Assembly (NCBI GenBank): GCA_900312665.1
Contig: ONZQ02000004.1
Coordinates: 680,047 to 744,046, forward strand
Reading direction: 5' to 3'
Source: Cephalotrichum gorgonifer
Taxonomy: Eukaryota > Ascomycota > Sordariomycetes > Microascales > Microascaceae
Length of the DNA: 64,000 bases
The notes beneath the pieces were generated by a model that was not told the origin of the DNA, made no database searches, and saw only the letters and a program-made list of their open reading frames with translations. The stretch's first letter is position 1; every line of letters starts with the position of its first letter. Below, piece by piece: positions 1-12,100 of this stretch. A program made the position numbers and the translations under genes.

Positions 1-2
1 AC

Positions 3-1394
3 AGCCTGATCATGTGTCGACTGCCCCTGGCACTCCCCCCTCAAGCGACTGACCCGTCGACCTACGCCTCAGGGCTCCTCCACATAGCGCCAATCTACAT
101 GACCTTTGAGGCACTCTGGGAAGACGTCCTGACTCTCCCTAGTGAGGGATTGCCCAGTTCAAGCCATGTGACCTCTCCTCAAACAACCAGCAGCGAGCCG
201 AATTCGGGTGTGATACACCTGGGCAAGTTCAAGAGGCCGCATCTCCCTCTTCACACCAGGATCGTCCTCTCGAAACTGTCAATCCCGGGTCTCCAACGGA
301 CGCAAGCTTTGCGAAGCGACCTGGAGAGGCTCATAGGTTGGTCTCTAGTAGAGCTTGATGCAGAGCTCCGGAGAATAGTTACTTCAGGCGGCGCAGTGAG
401 CCAATTCACGAGTCACATCCGAGAGACGGTAGAGCAGTGCCCACATATCCTGATCGCATACGGCTACGTTTTCTACATGGTACTGTTCGCCAGTGGGCAT
501 TACATTCGGTCCTCCCTCGAATCGCAGGATAGCTCGTTCTAGGAGAACGTCCCAGTCTCTCCTATCCAGCCTGGAGCGACTACTTACCTGGGACCTTCAG
601 CCGCCGGGGAAGTAACCCTTGGCTCCACGTCTAAGAAGGAGTCGAGAAAAACCATGTATAGCTCTGGCTATGGCACTGATTTCGGCTCAATGTCATCCTC
701 ACCCGTGAACTTCCTACAGTTCGACGCAATTTACAATGGTGAAGACTTCAAGGTAGCCTTTGAGGAGCGCCTCCTCGAATCTGAATTCCTCCTATCGGAA
801 GACGAGAAGAAAGATATTGTCGACGAGACTACAATCATCTTCGGGGAGATCCTCTCCATTATGGAGCATCTTGAGAGCCTCTTATCCCCCGTCAAACCAA
901 GCGAAACCAAGGCTGTCGCCCGCAGTTCATCGCCTATCGCACGACGACCCGATTGGCTCAGTGGACCCAGGGACAGCGTAGTTGTCATGAAAGAGCGGAT
1001 GGGGAGAAAAGCCCCCCGGAGCTATGATGATGAGTTACAGGATCTTCTACACGCCTCCGACGAAGATAACATGCGAAGCGACGACAAGGGATATTCGTCG
1101 AGGCCCATTCGTTTCTCGGACGAGATAAAGCGCATCCCCACGCCCATGATCAGGCCTCCTGAGAAAATTGACTCAGTCCCGACAGCGTTGAGTTTCGACG
1201 GGGCCGATGAGGAGGAAGAGTATGAGGTGGACGATCAGTGCAAGGCGGTTCGTGATGTGGTACTCCTGTTCTTCGCGCGTCTGGTCATCCTCGTGACCTT
1301 TACTTGGCTGGTTATGTGTACGACGGCTGTGTTCCTTGGCAGAGCCGAGCCGTTTAGGAGGGGGTGCCCGAATAATAACCCCTATAATTCGTGA
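3..1394 (+). CDS. Heme-oxygenase-like, tail-anchored protein; 5' truncated, internal TAG
   Basis: The frame is open from the window edge, so the true start lies upstream; the Met at 12 is internal, because LPLALPP...DPSTYASGLLHIAPIY is the middle of the first helical segment of fungal heme-oxygenase-like proteins as I remember them. Further family-like segments are LPLHTRIVLSKLSIPGLQR and HILIAYGYVFYMVLFASGHYIR. A TAG interrupts at 540-542, but the same frame then continues without a stop to 1394: NFLQFDAIYNGEDFKVAFEERLLESE matches the expected next helices, followed by a disordered acidic linker and a C-terminal membrane segment (VVLLFFARLVILVTFTWLV), suggesting tail anchoring. Reading TAG as TGG gives FW at the join, which I recall as the usual residue there. 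The alternatives are a nonsense allele or pseudogene, or editing of the stop at the RNA level. Function is inferred only; heme-degrading activity is not established for this family branch. Confidence 0.72.
535..549 (+). other. Hairpin presenting the in-frame UAG of the heme-oxygenase-like gene
   Basis: CGTTCT (535-540), loop AGG (541-543), AGAACG (544-549): six consecutive Watson-Crick pairs. The A of the TAG codon is the first loop base and has U at its -1 position. This is the context reported for fungal perithecium-specific A-to-I editing. The fold itself is seen in the sequence; its role is inferred. Confidence 0.6.
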
Positions 1395-2051
1395 GACCTG
1401 TTGACTCAACACCTGGCGAAGCGGTTGGTGGCGGAAGGGTTGTTACGGACACGTATATCTCCTGGAGATGACAGAAAGCAGGATGTTTGGTATCTTTATA
1501 AGTAGAATTAGAACAGGCCGGGGGCGAGTGAGTAAACACAATACATCCGCCCTGGATTAGACCTTTCATCCGAGTTTCACGGTACAGAACAATACCTTGT
1601 TCAAGGATATATATATGTGAGGACGTACACGGGACTCTTTCCCATTGAAATTGTGGACTCATGGACTTAGTATTCATGAAGCTGGGTGACCCAGTCGAGG
1701 CTGATCTATCTAATGCTGCTATTCTTCCAACGCCGTACAATGCCCAGAAAAAAGACTACTCTAAAACGATGTAATGCCCGCGGAACGCAGGTGAGAAATC
1801 ACATGAAGACCTCTTCTTCCCCGTATCATGAACGGAACTGTGGGGTTTGGGAGAGAGGCTTGTCCGTCTCTTCCACCACAGCCGCCCTTTTTTCTCTCTT
1901 CTCCGTCTTCTTCCACCCGTGGATCAACCAAAGCCCCATGGAACCCGAACCATCTTCAACAACAGCGCGGCTAAGGAGTTCTCCCAAAAAAATATCGAAC
2001 GGGGAAAGGAGAGGGAACGAAAAGGAGGAAAAAAGGGGGAAACCCCCCAAA
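1395..2051. other. Intergenic, between convergent genes
   Basis: Holds the 3' flanks of the heme-oxygenase-like gene (+) and of CDT2 (-). A short ATATATAT run lies at about 1610-1616 and purine-rich sequence at 1990-2045. No gene recognised. Confidence 0.6.
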
Positions 2052-4525
2052 CTACCACCACCGCCCCTTCTTCTTCGTCTCCTCCACCCCGGTATCGACT
2101 ATCTCACCCCCGTCATCATCCCGGTCATAGTCGGCACCGACATCAGCCCAGCCACACCCGAACCTCTCCCCGCCGAAGTCACCACAACCCCTCAGGAACC
2201 TGGCGTGCTCTGCGTCCCGGCCCCAGAACCGGATGGAGTAGTCGTCCGACAGCGAGACGAGGTCTCCGCCGGACGTCCACTTGACGGAGGAAACCTCGCG
2301 CGACGTCCCCTCCGTCAGCGCCGTGCCGTTCCTGACAATCGGCGTCTGCGAGTCGCCCTGCTGCGAAGAGGAGGGGGCTTCCTCCACGGAGGGGGAGCCG
2401 GAGTTGAGGCCCCAGTTGGCGCGGATGGCGTTTTCGTCCGTGGGGAACAGTACGGGGCAGGTATCGGAGCTTCCCACGGCTAGGATCTCAGTCCCGAGGA
2501 CGTGGGAGGGGAGCACGGAGCACTTGATGAAGAAGGTGTTCACCTTCAGGCGGTCGTGCCGGAAGCCGTACAGAGGTCCGAGACCCGCCGCTTCCCTTCC
2601 GTTCTTCGGGCGCGGGGGCTCGAGGGTGGCGAGCTCCGGGCCGTGGCCGAGGATAAGGTGGCTCGTGGAGTAGGTGTAAATGGTGCCGTTCTTGCATACG
2701 GCGTAGAGACGCGAGGCGTCGGTATTTAGGCTCATGGAGGTGATGCCGTAGGGTCGGCGGACATGGTCCGCCGGTTGGGCGGTGTAAGAGAGGGGTTTCG
2801 GCTTGTGATCGCGGGTATAGCCAATGTACCTCGTGTCCCAGAGCTTAATGGTAGCGTCCGCCTCCGAGGCAGAGAGGAGGAGGTGAGACTGGCCCGGATG
2901 GAGCCACTGTAGGGAGGTGACAGAGGCGGAGTTATTGTTCTCGTGCTTGCGGGAATGAGCGGACCACATGGTGTTGATGGGGTCACCAAAGTTGGACGAA
3001 GTTGATTCCGAGAGGACGGTGCCGTCGGGTGATACGAAGACTTCCTCGGGTATTGTACAGGTCGACCTTTTATACCTCGTGTCCCAGATCTGTATCCTGC
3101 TGGTTCTATCCGAGGTGGCGAGGATATTTCCGGCGGCGTCTCCAGGTTGGAACTTGACCTGTCTCAGGCAGCTGTCGTGGCCTCCCGTGAGGTTGATGAG
3201 TGGGCTTTTAGAGTGAACGTCGAGGACTCGGGCACTCCTATCACCGGCAGCCGTGGCTAGACGGGTACCAGTAGGAGACCAGTCGAGATCCATGATTGCG
3301 TTGGCATGAGCCTGCCAGAAGTATTTCGGTCCCAGTTCCCCGTTTGTCCTTGTAATGAACCGAACATATCCTTCCTCATCACCAACGGCTGCTATCATCT
3401 TTCCCTGGTCTGTGGTGGCTACATGTCAGTATTAAGACAATGGGATGGAGATCTTTCCGTGTACTGACTTTCCGTGACGGCGAGACTGAACGGGATGAGC
3501 TGGTATTCATTCCGGAAAGCATTGCATTGAATCACATCGGTGCTTCTACTGCAGAATGCTGCAATATCGGGGTGGAGGTTGGGAGCCGGACGCCTGAACA
3601 TGCTGCGGCTTGTGCGCGAGGAGTATCCATACTCTCGAAGAAGTAGTCGGCTGTGAAGATTCGTCTCGCGGAATCGCCGAATGGGCTGTGCTGGAATCGC
3701 AGGCTCCTGAATCACCTTGCACCGAAAGATGGTTAGAACGAGGGTATTTCCGATACTAATTAGATGAAGGCTTACATCGTCTTCTTCCTCTTCGGAGTCC
3801 ATGTCGATATCCTCAAGCCGGTTGCGGGGAGACCACTTAGTTTCCTCTGGCCGCACGCCGGAGCGAGAGCAGAGCCAAAAATCATTCTGCGGAGGTATTG
3901 TTAGCCACTCCAGACTTCACCTGAGGATATATGGCTCTATCTTACTAATGTCTTTGACCGTTGGCTTTCCATCTCGTAAGGGAGAAGGGGCGGGCTCGAA
4001 GGAAGGCATGGTGAGGAAGAACGCTCATGATCCTAGCTAGCGTTAGCTGGTTGTCGAAGGGCCACTGATTCTAGGAGCGAGGAATACCTCAGCACGAGAT
4101 TGAGGGCCTAGTCGGTGGCTTAGAGAGGGCACATTCTCATCACTAAACGGGTGAGAGCCGTATTGTTCGGTACGTGTCCGTTTCGACAAGGGTTCCGGTG
4201 CGGGGAGTGAAAGAGTCGGGGTCGAGGTCGAGCTTTCATTGTCGAATAGCCTTCGTTTGACGCGGGTGTGTTGAGAGTTCATAGTTGAGCCATCAATGTC
4301 GCTCAAAGCTAAGCGGCTACCATAGGAGGACCCTCCCTCGGGTCCATACTGTGATGAACCCTGCTCAGCAGGAGTACCAAAGAAGCGTGCGAACCTCCTT
4401 GGCGTAACAGATGGGTTCCGTCTCTCCTTCCTTCGTGGAGGCGAAAGAAATGCATTTCGAACGGGGGGCTCGGGAGAGGTTTCTGGGCCAGTGGACGATC
4501 TGGAGAGGGGAGTATCGGCGGACAT
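2052..4525 (-). CDS. CDT2: CDT2/DTL-type WD40 substrate receptor of CRL4 ubiquitin ligase
   Basis: Five exons (high to low coordinate): 4525-4088, 4032-3946, 3886-3776, 3715-3469, 3418-2052; all junctions keep frame and give 749 residues. Introns have CTAAC or CTGAC branch sites. The N-terminal third is disordered, Ser/Pro-rich and basic. The WD40 propeller starts near MIAAVGDEEGYVRF and includes WQAHANAIMDLDWSP and GGHDSCLRQVKFQPGD. Two blades end in IWDTRYKR and LWDTRYIG, the WDxR motifs through which DCAF proteins bind DDB1. In known family members Cdt2 targets Cdt1 and, in fission yeast, Spd1, at replication and after damage. An in-frame ATG at 4546 would add seven residues. The gene is divergent from SPB1 and shares its roughly 0.7-kb intergenic region. 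The family call is firm; substrates here are inferred. Confidence 0.88.
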
Positions 4526-5212
4526 GGTCAAGTGTCCCCCAGTCACCTAGTGCAAGTTGGAAGGTGGGAGACGGAAGACGTAAGATGGCGGAAGACGAGG
4601 AGGCCAAGATGCAAGGTCGAATCAAGCAGGAAATGGAATTCGTCTTAACATGCTCCGCTAAACGATGCCTAGAAAACGAGAAGAACTGAACGTGGTCGAA
4701 AGAGAATAAACGACGGGAAAGTTTCAAGGCCAAGACCAATCTGAGGAGCTCTGAGGGGAGAAATCCACCGATGGTCCTTGGTGGAGGTTGGAAACGTACC
4801 TCAGCACAGACAGGCTAACCAGTCGTCAGGACGACTTACAGGGTCACTTTACGCGGGTGGTTATAGACGCGCGAAGTAAAGCGTGCTGGCCAATAATTAC
4901 GCGTGAACCGCCCCACCGAACTTCGAAAACGGAAACTCCCCACTGAAGCATCCCTTGGACCCTGTTCCTAGCTCAAATGTTGGACACGCGACCCCACCTC
5001 AGAGGCAATTATCCGACCATTCTCCGTTATCTGTTTCACCGCCCTTCTTATCGAACAACGGAGCAAAATCTCGAGGATGAGACGAGAAAAAAATATTCTT
5101 GTAGGTATCGCGGGGCTGGAAAGTATGTACAACGGTGAAATCTGCCCGCCAGCATCACCACGTTCCTTCATCCCTCCCGCCATTCTAACCAGCACCCCGG
5201 CGGCTCGGAAAC
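4526..5212. promoter_or_regulatory. Shared intergenic region of divergent CDT2 and SPB1
   Basis: 687 bp between two start codons, so it must carry both promoters and 5' leaders. No TATA box or named factor site stands out. The reading frames across it (for example 4411-4689 +) overlap CDT2 exon 1 antisense and look like chance. Confidence 0.5.
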
Positions 5213-7805
5213 ATGGCTATCCAAAAGAAGCATGGAAAAGGTCGTTTGGACAAGTGGTATAAGCTTGCCAAGGAAAAGGGCTATCGTGCTCGTGCGGCGT
5301 TCAAGCTTATCCAGCTCAACAAGAAATATGGCTTTCTCGAGAAGAGCAAGGTCCTCATAGATCTTTGCGCTGCGCCAGGAGTGAGTTTGGGTCCCCCTTA
5401 TTGAATTAGTTTGGCCTGTGCTAACCCTTCTTTCTAGTCATGGACTCAAGTTGCCGCCGAGACCATGCCGGCCGGCTCTCTCATTGTGGGAGTCGACCTT
5501 TCCCCGATCAAGCCTATTCCTCGAGCCATTACATTCCAGGGCGATATTACAACGGAAAAATGCCGAGCCACTCTCCGACATCATCTGAAGACGTGGAAAG
5601 CGGACACGGTTCTTCACGACGGTGCGCCCAACGTCGGTACCGCATGGACCCAGGATTCGTTCAACCAGGCCGAGCTGGTCTTACAATCAATGAAGCTCGC
5701 CACTGAATTCCTGGTGGAAGGAGGAACCTTTGTAACCAAGGTGTTCCGATCGAAGGACTACAACCCGCTTCTGTGGGTTTTCAACCAGCTCTTCACAAAG
5801 GTCGAGGCCACGAAGCCGCCGTCCTCGCGAAACGTGTCCGCCGAGATCTTCGTCGTCTGCCGAGGGTTCAAGGCGCCGAAGAAGATCGACCCGCGCTTCC
5901 TCGACCCCCGGTCCGTCTTCGAGGAACTCGCTGCCCCCGCCCCCAACAATGAGGCGAAGGTGTACAACCCCGAGGTGAAGAAGCGGAAGCGTGACGGTTA
6001 CGAGGAGGGCGACTACACTCAGTTCAAGGAAGTTTCGGCTAGCGAGTTCATAAACAACACCGACCCTATCGCCATCCTCGGTAGTTCCAACCGTATTAGC
6101 TTCGTGCAACCCCCCGGGGGCGACATTGCGTTGGCGGCTCTAGACAAGCTACCAGAAACCACCGACGACATCCGGAACTGCTGCTTAGATCTCAAAGTCC
6201 TCGGGCGGAAAGAATTCAAGATGCTGCTCAAGTGGCGTCTGAAGGCGAGGGAAATCTTTGGGCTTGCGGCTAAGAAAGCCGAGCCGGAGGAAGAGGTCGC
6301 GGAAGTGGAGCCGATGGACGAGGAGCTTAGGATCCAGCAGGAACTTCAGAACCTAAAAGACAAGGAGAGCGCTAAAAGGAAGCGTGAGAGGCGCAGGGAG
6401 AACGAACAGAAGCGGAAAGAGATTGTGCGAATGCAGATGAACATGGTGACGCCAATGGATATCGGCATGGAGCAGGACGGCCCGATGGGCGAGGACTCCA
6501 TGTTCCGTCTCAAATCCATCGACAAGGAGGACGCGCTGAGGCGCATTGCTCGCGGCAACATGGCTATTATCACGAAGTCGGAAAAGAAGCCCGATGTCGA
6601 CAGTGGCATCGGTTCGTCGGCGGATACCGATTCTGAGGATGAGGCCGAAGAGGGCTTGGAACAGGAGCTTGATGCCATGTATGAACAGTACACGGGGCGA
6701 GTGCGCGATGCGGACCCTAAGGCCCGTGCAAAGCGGGCCCGAGAAGAACATGACGATGAATGGGAGGGCCTGTCTGCGGACGAAAAGAAGGCGGATGATG
6801 ACGACTCCGAACTTGAAGAGGAGAGCGGCGATGAGGGTGGTGATTATGACGGCCCGAAGAAATTGTTGACGGATCTTGACAACGAGCCTACAGACAGCGC
6901 CTTGTCGAAGCGAGCGCGCAACTTCTTCGACCAAGACATCTTTAAGGGTGTTCTTGGTGGCGACTCGGATGAGGAAATTCCTTCAAGGGCAGCAAAGTCA
7001 AAGGACCGCAGTGAAAAGGCGACGTCCAAGAAGACTCTGGAGCCGGTCAAGAGCAAGGCGGTCAAAGAACCTGAGTCGATGGAAGTCGATGACGACTCAG
7101 AAGACTCCGAAGAAGAAGTCGAGTTTGAGCTTGATAAGCGGGAGGACGAGGACGACTGGGAGATGCAAGACAAGAAGGGTAAAGACGGCAAAATAGGTAT
7201 GTCTCGCATGAAAATTCACTCTACCTCTCCAGCAGACTAACGGATTGTTGTTAGACATCGACATTGTCACGGCGGAGGCAATGACGCTCGCCCACGAGCT
7301 CGCCACTGGCAAGAAGACGAAGAGCGACCTCGTAGACGACGGCTTCAACAAGTGGGCCTTCCGCGACCGCGACAACCTCCCCGAGTGGTTCCTCGATGAC
7401 GAGCACAAGCACGACAAGCCCCTGCAGCCCATCACCAAGCAGGCGGCGAAGGCCATCCAGGAGAAGATGCGGGCGCTCAACGCACGCCCCATAAAGAAGG
7501 TGCAGGAGGCCAAGGCGCGGAAGAAGATCAAGACGGCACAGAGGCTCGAGAAACTCAAGAAGAAGTCGGACATGCTCGCGGACGACGAGGGCTTGACGGA
7601 GAAGGAGAAGGCGAGCAGCATCATGAAGCTGATGGCCAACGCGGCGAAGAAGAGGCCGAGGAAGGAGCTCAAGGTGGTGGTGGCGAGGAACACGAATAAG
7701 GGGATCAAGGGGAGGCCGAAGGGTGTCAAGGGACGGTACAGGATGGTGGACCCCAGGATGAAGAAGGAGCTGAGGAAGCAGAAGGTGATCGCCAAGAGGA
7801 AGTAG
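5213..7805 (+). CDS. SPB1: SPB1, 27S pre-rRNA (guanosine-2'-O) methyltransferase
   Basis: Exons 5213-5380, 5438-7196, 7255-7805 give 825 residues, close to yeast Spb1 (841). The N-terminal RrmJ/FtsJ domain carries the SAM-binding LIDLCAAPG and the catalytic tetrad K31 (AAFKL), D117 (LHDGAPN), K157 (FVTKVF), E192 (SAEIFVV). It is followed by the DUF3381 region, a long acidic and basic charged centre with coiled-coil propensity (about residues 330-640), and the Spb1 C-terminal domain encoded by exon 3 (HELATGKKTKSDLVDDGFNKWAF..., then the basic VARNTNKGIKGRPKGVKGRY). In yeast the enzyme methylates the A-loop of 25S rRNA in nucleolar pre-60S particles. Intron 2 has an ACTAAC branch site. The gene ends 55 bp from the oppositely oriented JMJD7-like gene. 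Confidence 0.95.
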
Positions 7806-7860
7806 ATGGAAGTGGGTGCGTGTTGCAGTTAGAGATTCTGGTTTATACTTTTTTGCGCAT

Positions 7861-9164
7861 CTATTGATTTGATGAGAGGCTCATATCCCTCACCAGACTA
7901 CATAAGGGGTACAAGGGGCCGCTGTACTCCATGTCGTACCTAATTCCGTTAGCCTACACTTCCTCGTACGCCGATCCATCCCGTATGCCTGTGACTTACC
8001 AGTAGTTAACGGCAAGGACGAAGCCCTCGTCATCATCTCTACAAGACTGGGCGACCTTATGATACCTGCGCCTGTTAGTTAACACGGCAACTTCTGCCTT
8101 TGGCTGGGAAACTCACCACATAGCCGGCAGGTAAAGCATATCCCCAGGGTCTAACGTAACCCTCAGAGGCTGAACGACATCCTCAAACTCACCCCCTTTT
8201 ACCTCCTCCCCCTCTCCATCCCCCCCTTCTCTCCCGCCAACTGACACCCCGTCCGGATCCCACGTAGGAAACGGGGAACCCTCCCCCTCTTCCGTCTCAA
8301 GCACTAGCCCCGCGCCCCCCTCCGCCGACTCCGGCCCCTCCCGAGGCCGCCTGTTGTACCTCGCAGGCGGCAGCACGGCCTCCTGGACAACGGGTGCGCA
8401 CAGCGCCGGGAGGAGGACGAAGTGCTTCCTGCCCCTGACCTGGACGTAGATGTTCTCGTAGTTGTCGCGGTGGAGCGCCGTCACGGAGCGGGAGTTGCCG
8501 ATCCAGAGGTTCAGGGCGTCCGGGGCGCGGTCGAGGGCGATGTGGGCAAAGGGGGGCGAGGCGGGGAGGTGGGGGGCCAGTGGGGAGTACTCATCTCGGA
8601 GGTTGTCGTTTTCTATGATGCTGGTTAGAGAGATATAAACTAACCAAAGGGGAGAAAGGGAGGGGACATACGAGTTTGGGCGTATCGGATTTCACCCTTT
8701 GACGACGGGTTCTTCTCCTGAGATATAACATAGTCTAAAAACTCCTCGAAATCCCGCTCTTCCTCGTGGGGCTTCGCCAAGACGAGATCCCCGTCTGCCG
8801 TCCTCGTTGGTGCATCCGCATTTCTATGCCTCCAGAATCAGAAAATGCCGGGGCCCCCCGTCCACAACTCGCACTATGAGCGAGACTACTCGGAGGAAGA
8901 AGGGATTGGGGGGTGAACTTACCCCCTCGGCGTAACCGCGACGTTCACCCTCATCCCCCTCATCGCCTCGGCCAGGAACTCCCTGTCCCAGCGCTTGTAG
9001 GCCTCCCACCCGCGGGCGCCACCGCGGACGACGAAGGGCGCATTCCGCGCCACGTAGCGCATGAACTCCAGAGGCGAGGGCTCCTCATGTAGCTCTTCCA
9101 CCTGGGGCGGGTTGAGCTCGTTGTAGCTGGCTATGAGCTCGCGGAGGGCCGTCGTGGTTGTCAT
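7861..9164 (-). CDS. JMJD7: JmjC-domain protein of the JMJD7 type (2-oxoglutarate/Fe(II) hydroxylase)
   Basis: Five exons (9164-8923, 8823-8672, 8612-8117, 8065-8000, 7939-7861), 344 residues, all phases consistent. N-terminal LEFMRYVARNAPFVVRGGARGWEAYKRW is the usual opening of JMJD7-like proteins. The cupin core contains ALHRDNYENIYVQVRGRKHFVLLPP-like sequence with Fe ligands H179 and D181, and the distal ligand H299 in WYHKVAQSC. The last exon encodes WYDMEYSGPLYPLCSLVRDM, a family-typical end. Human JMJD7 is a lysyl (3S)-hydroxylase acting on DRG GTPases; a similar role is inferred. A Gly/Glu-rich insertion of roughly 60 residues sits between LPPARYNRRP and VTLDPGDMLYLP. The gene converges with SPB1, and the 3' ends are 55 bp apart. 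Confidence 0.9.
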
Positions 9165-12100
9165 GGCTGGATATGTCCCTCTCTTTCGCAAAAGTGAGTC
9201 TACGGTGTTGGGAGGAAGCTCACGCTGATGAGTATGAGAAGGGGGGCTTGTCGTCTGAGATTGAGACTTGTGAGGTTAAGGTTGGGATGGAGACTGAGAC
9301 TGAGACTGAGATTGAAATCTGGCACAAGACGAGACAAGACGAGCTCTGGCAGGACATGGGATGAGACGAGACAACGGGTTTGGGTTCGTCTAGCCTACCC
9401 GGTGTGGAAGTGTAGTCGTGTCTCACTAGGACATATGATTGATATCTGCTTGTCTTTCCTAGTATGAGGATTACTATAGAGCCATCGTTGGAGAATCATA
9501 CCAAGAGAAGCTACCGAAATGCTCCCACCCATTTCTGTACCGGAACTTCCCTCAACTCGGCATTGTGGGCACCGAAAATCGGCCTGGAAAGTCGCGAAAT
9601 GACCTGAAGGGCACGTGATTGAACCACTAATTCCTCTTGCTGTTATAGAATCTTCACCTTCCAGCATCTATCCTGACTCTGGGCTGCTGGCCACTGACCT
9701 CAGTTTCATCCTCATGACCCGCCATCCACGCTACGTCAAAACCTCAAATCATCAGAAGATGTTGATTTCCGCCGGCGAAGATTCCAGGAGCTTCGCAACC
9801 AGCCTAGGCCGCACGAAGTTGACAAGCGCTTCGCGCAGGCTAGTCCAAGGCTAGATCCCAAGCCCGATGATATCCCGATCCCATCCTTTCGCCTCCCCCC
9901 TTGGATTTCCCGCTTCGCTGCCATACCAACCACGGAGAATGATGACCCCTCCAAAGCCACCCTAGTTCTGGGGTCTCCCCAGTGTTGATACGGAGCCCTT
10001 GAGCTACCTGAGAGCTCGAGATATGAGGTCTTGCCACCAACTACCGACGGCATCGTTCGTCTCCTGAAAGGGAGACTCATCAGAGGAACACGACCTCGTC
10101 CTGCCCTTTCTCTACCTAGGGACCAGAGGACGACCTACGAGATTAGGTGCTCGGCCCCCATCGAGTTGCCGATCTGCAACTCGCCGAGAGAAACGGCACC
10201 CATACTGCCAGACGACACATCAGGGTAGGCACGTCACCTACACCCCAGGCTGATGATGGTGGTTCTGGCGGTAGGGATTCCGAGGGCGTTGATTCCGGGC
10301 TAGAGAATGGAGCTATGGTATTGCGTTGTCTAGGCTAGAGAACCCTCCGGTTCAGGGGGAAGAAGGAACCCCAGCGACGGCCTAGAAAGGCTGCAGGGCC
10401 ACCCGTAGCTCACGTGGGACCAAACGACGGCGTGTAGACCCTGATACCTCGGGACCGGCAACCCTATATCATTCGTAACCAGCAAGGGCACGATATACAG
10501 CAGGGACCTGTCCCTCAGCACCCGCATCTCCATGCCGCTTGCATCTTGCAGCTCCAATACGGGCAAGATACTCGTGTCAACTCGCCGATGGCTGCAAATG
10601 CCGAGAAGTCTCAGTTGGAGCCGATGGTCCAACATCACAACCTATCCGTGCACGAAAAGTCCCGCATATCAAAACACCAAACGAGCATGTCCACGTTTGT
10701 GCGCGGTGCTACCTCCCACCCGAGCGAAAGTAAGCTTGTCTCGTTCCCGGCACGGGTCGCCGCTTGAAACATAGAGCTGACTAGAAGAAGCCCACGAGGG
10801 AGGTGTTGATATACCGGTGTCTGAGACATCCAAGGGGCGGGTTGTTCAGGACAGGGGGGCCGGTAGGGCTGCAGATTCCATAGTATCACCTCATCCACCC
10901 AGAAACCTCTGGCATCCATCCCACGCGTTTTCTATACGAACCCGGGAGGGGCTTTGGGGGGAGCAGGAGGGGCTGCAGTGGAGATCCGACACTGAGCCTG
11001 CCCACAATACGCCCGTGGTTCAGGTGACCCCGTTACACTGCATATAGTGGCCCCAAGATCGATGCCCCATCAAAGGCTGAGCCACTCCCTCCCTCCCTCC
11101 CTCCTCCCTCCATCCTCCTTCGTCCAGTGAGACCACCCGCACGGGCTAGAACACTTCCGTCGCCACGAACCGAGCGAGGGCAAGAGAAATGTCACGGTCC
11201 GAGGGTTTGCACATGCAGCCATGCAGCCCTCACCGCCAGTTTCAGGCACCTTGCATCTTGGATTGTGGATCAGTGTCCACCAAACTCGCCCCGCTGTTCT
11301 GCGCAACGAGGGAAAACTCGATAGAGAAATAAGTCATTCTGGAGCGGATGGTGGTTCGGCAAATCGACCATTTCGTGTCTGCGCGTTGATATGGGCTCAG
11401 GGGGGCGGGGATGCGGCTGCATATCTGGAGGCCCGCGATACAAACCCTTACGACCACTCACGACCAAATCGCCGCTTGGCACTCACGGTGGAGAAGACGA
11501 AGAGTCAGTCGATTGAGCGATCAATTGGCCCTCGGCAATTGAAGTGGTCGTCATGATGAGTTGTCATCGTTGTGGGCTGGCTGGGTCCCAAGTAAGAAAG
11601 GCACACCACTCTAGAACGAGAGTTGAAAATGAGGTGGCTGGTAATGGAGGCTGCATGTGAACGCAACACGTCCACCTAAGAGTACAAGTACTCCGTACGG
11701 TACGAGCGAGGGCCCGTACGCGTCGGACCCGCGCGCCAGTGCCCAGGTGGGGGCCCCTAGCCGGCTTACAGGGGTGAAGAACAAGAGCTGGGCCCTGACG
11801 GCAGGGGTCTTGATCGGATCTGGAAGTTCGTTATTATTACGGTGTATTAACGGATACGAGTATTCGAGCCTGTCAGCCAAATCATCGGTACAAGCAACTG
11901 CATGGGCATGCAACATGATCGCCTAATTGAATTTTTGGAACCTGCTACCAGCAAGTACGGGATTTGGGTGCTCAATCTTACCAGATTGGGTATGTACAGC
12001 GGAAGAGGGGGGTGTGGGTATAACCTTGTTCAATTTCCTTCATCTTGAATACTACTCTCATACCATTTTCCGCTTGCGAGTGCGAAGAAAGGTCGTCGAA

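Noticed and set aside
1686..2483. 265-codon plus-strand frame over the CDT2 3' end
   Set aside because: Antisense to the WD40 coding exon; low-complexity Pro/Arg composition typical of a shadow of GC-rich coding sequence.
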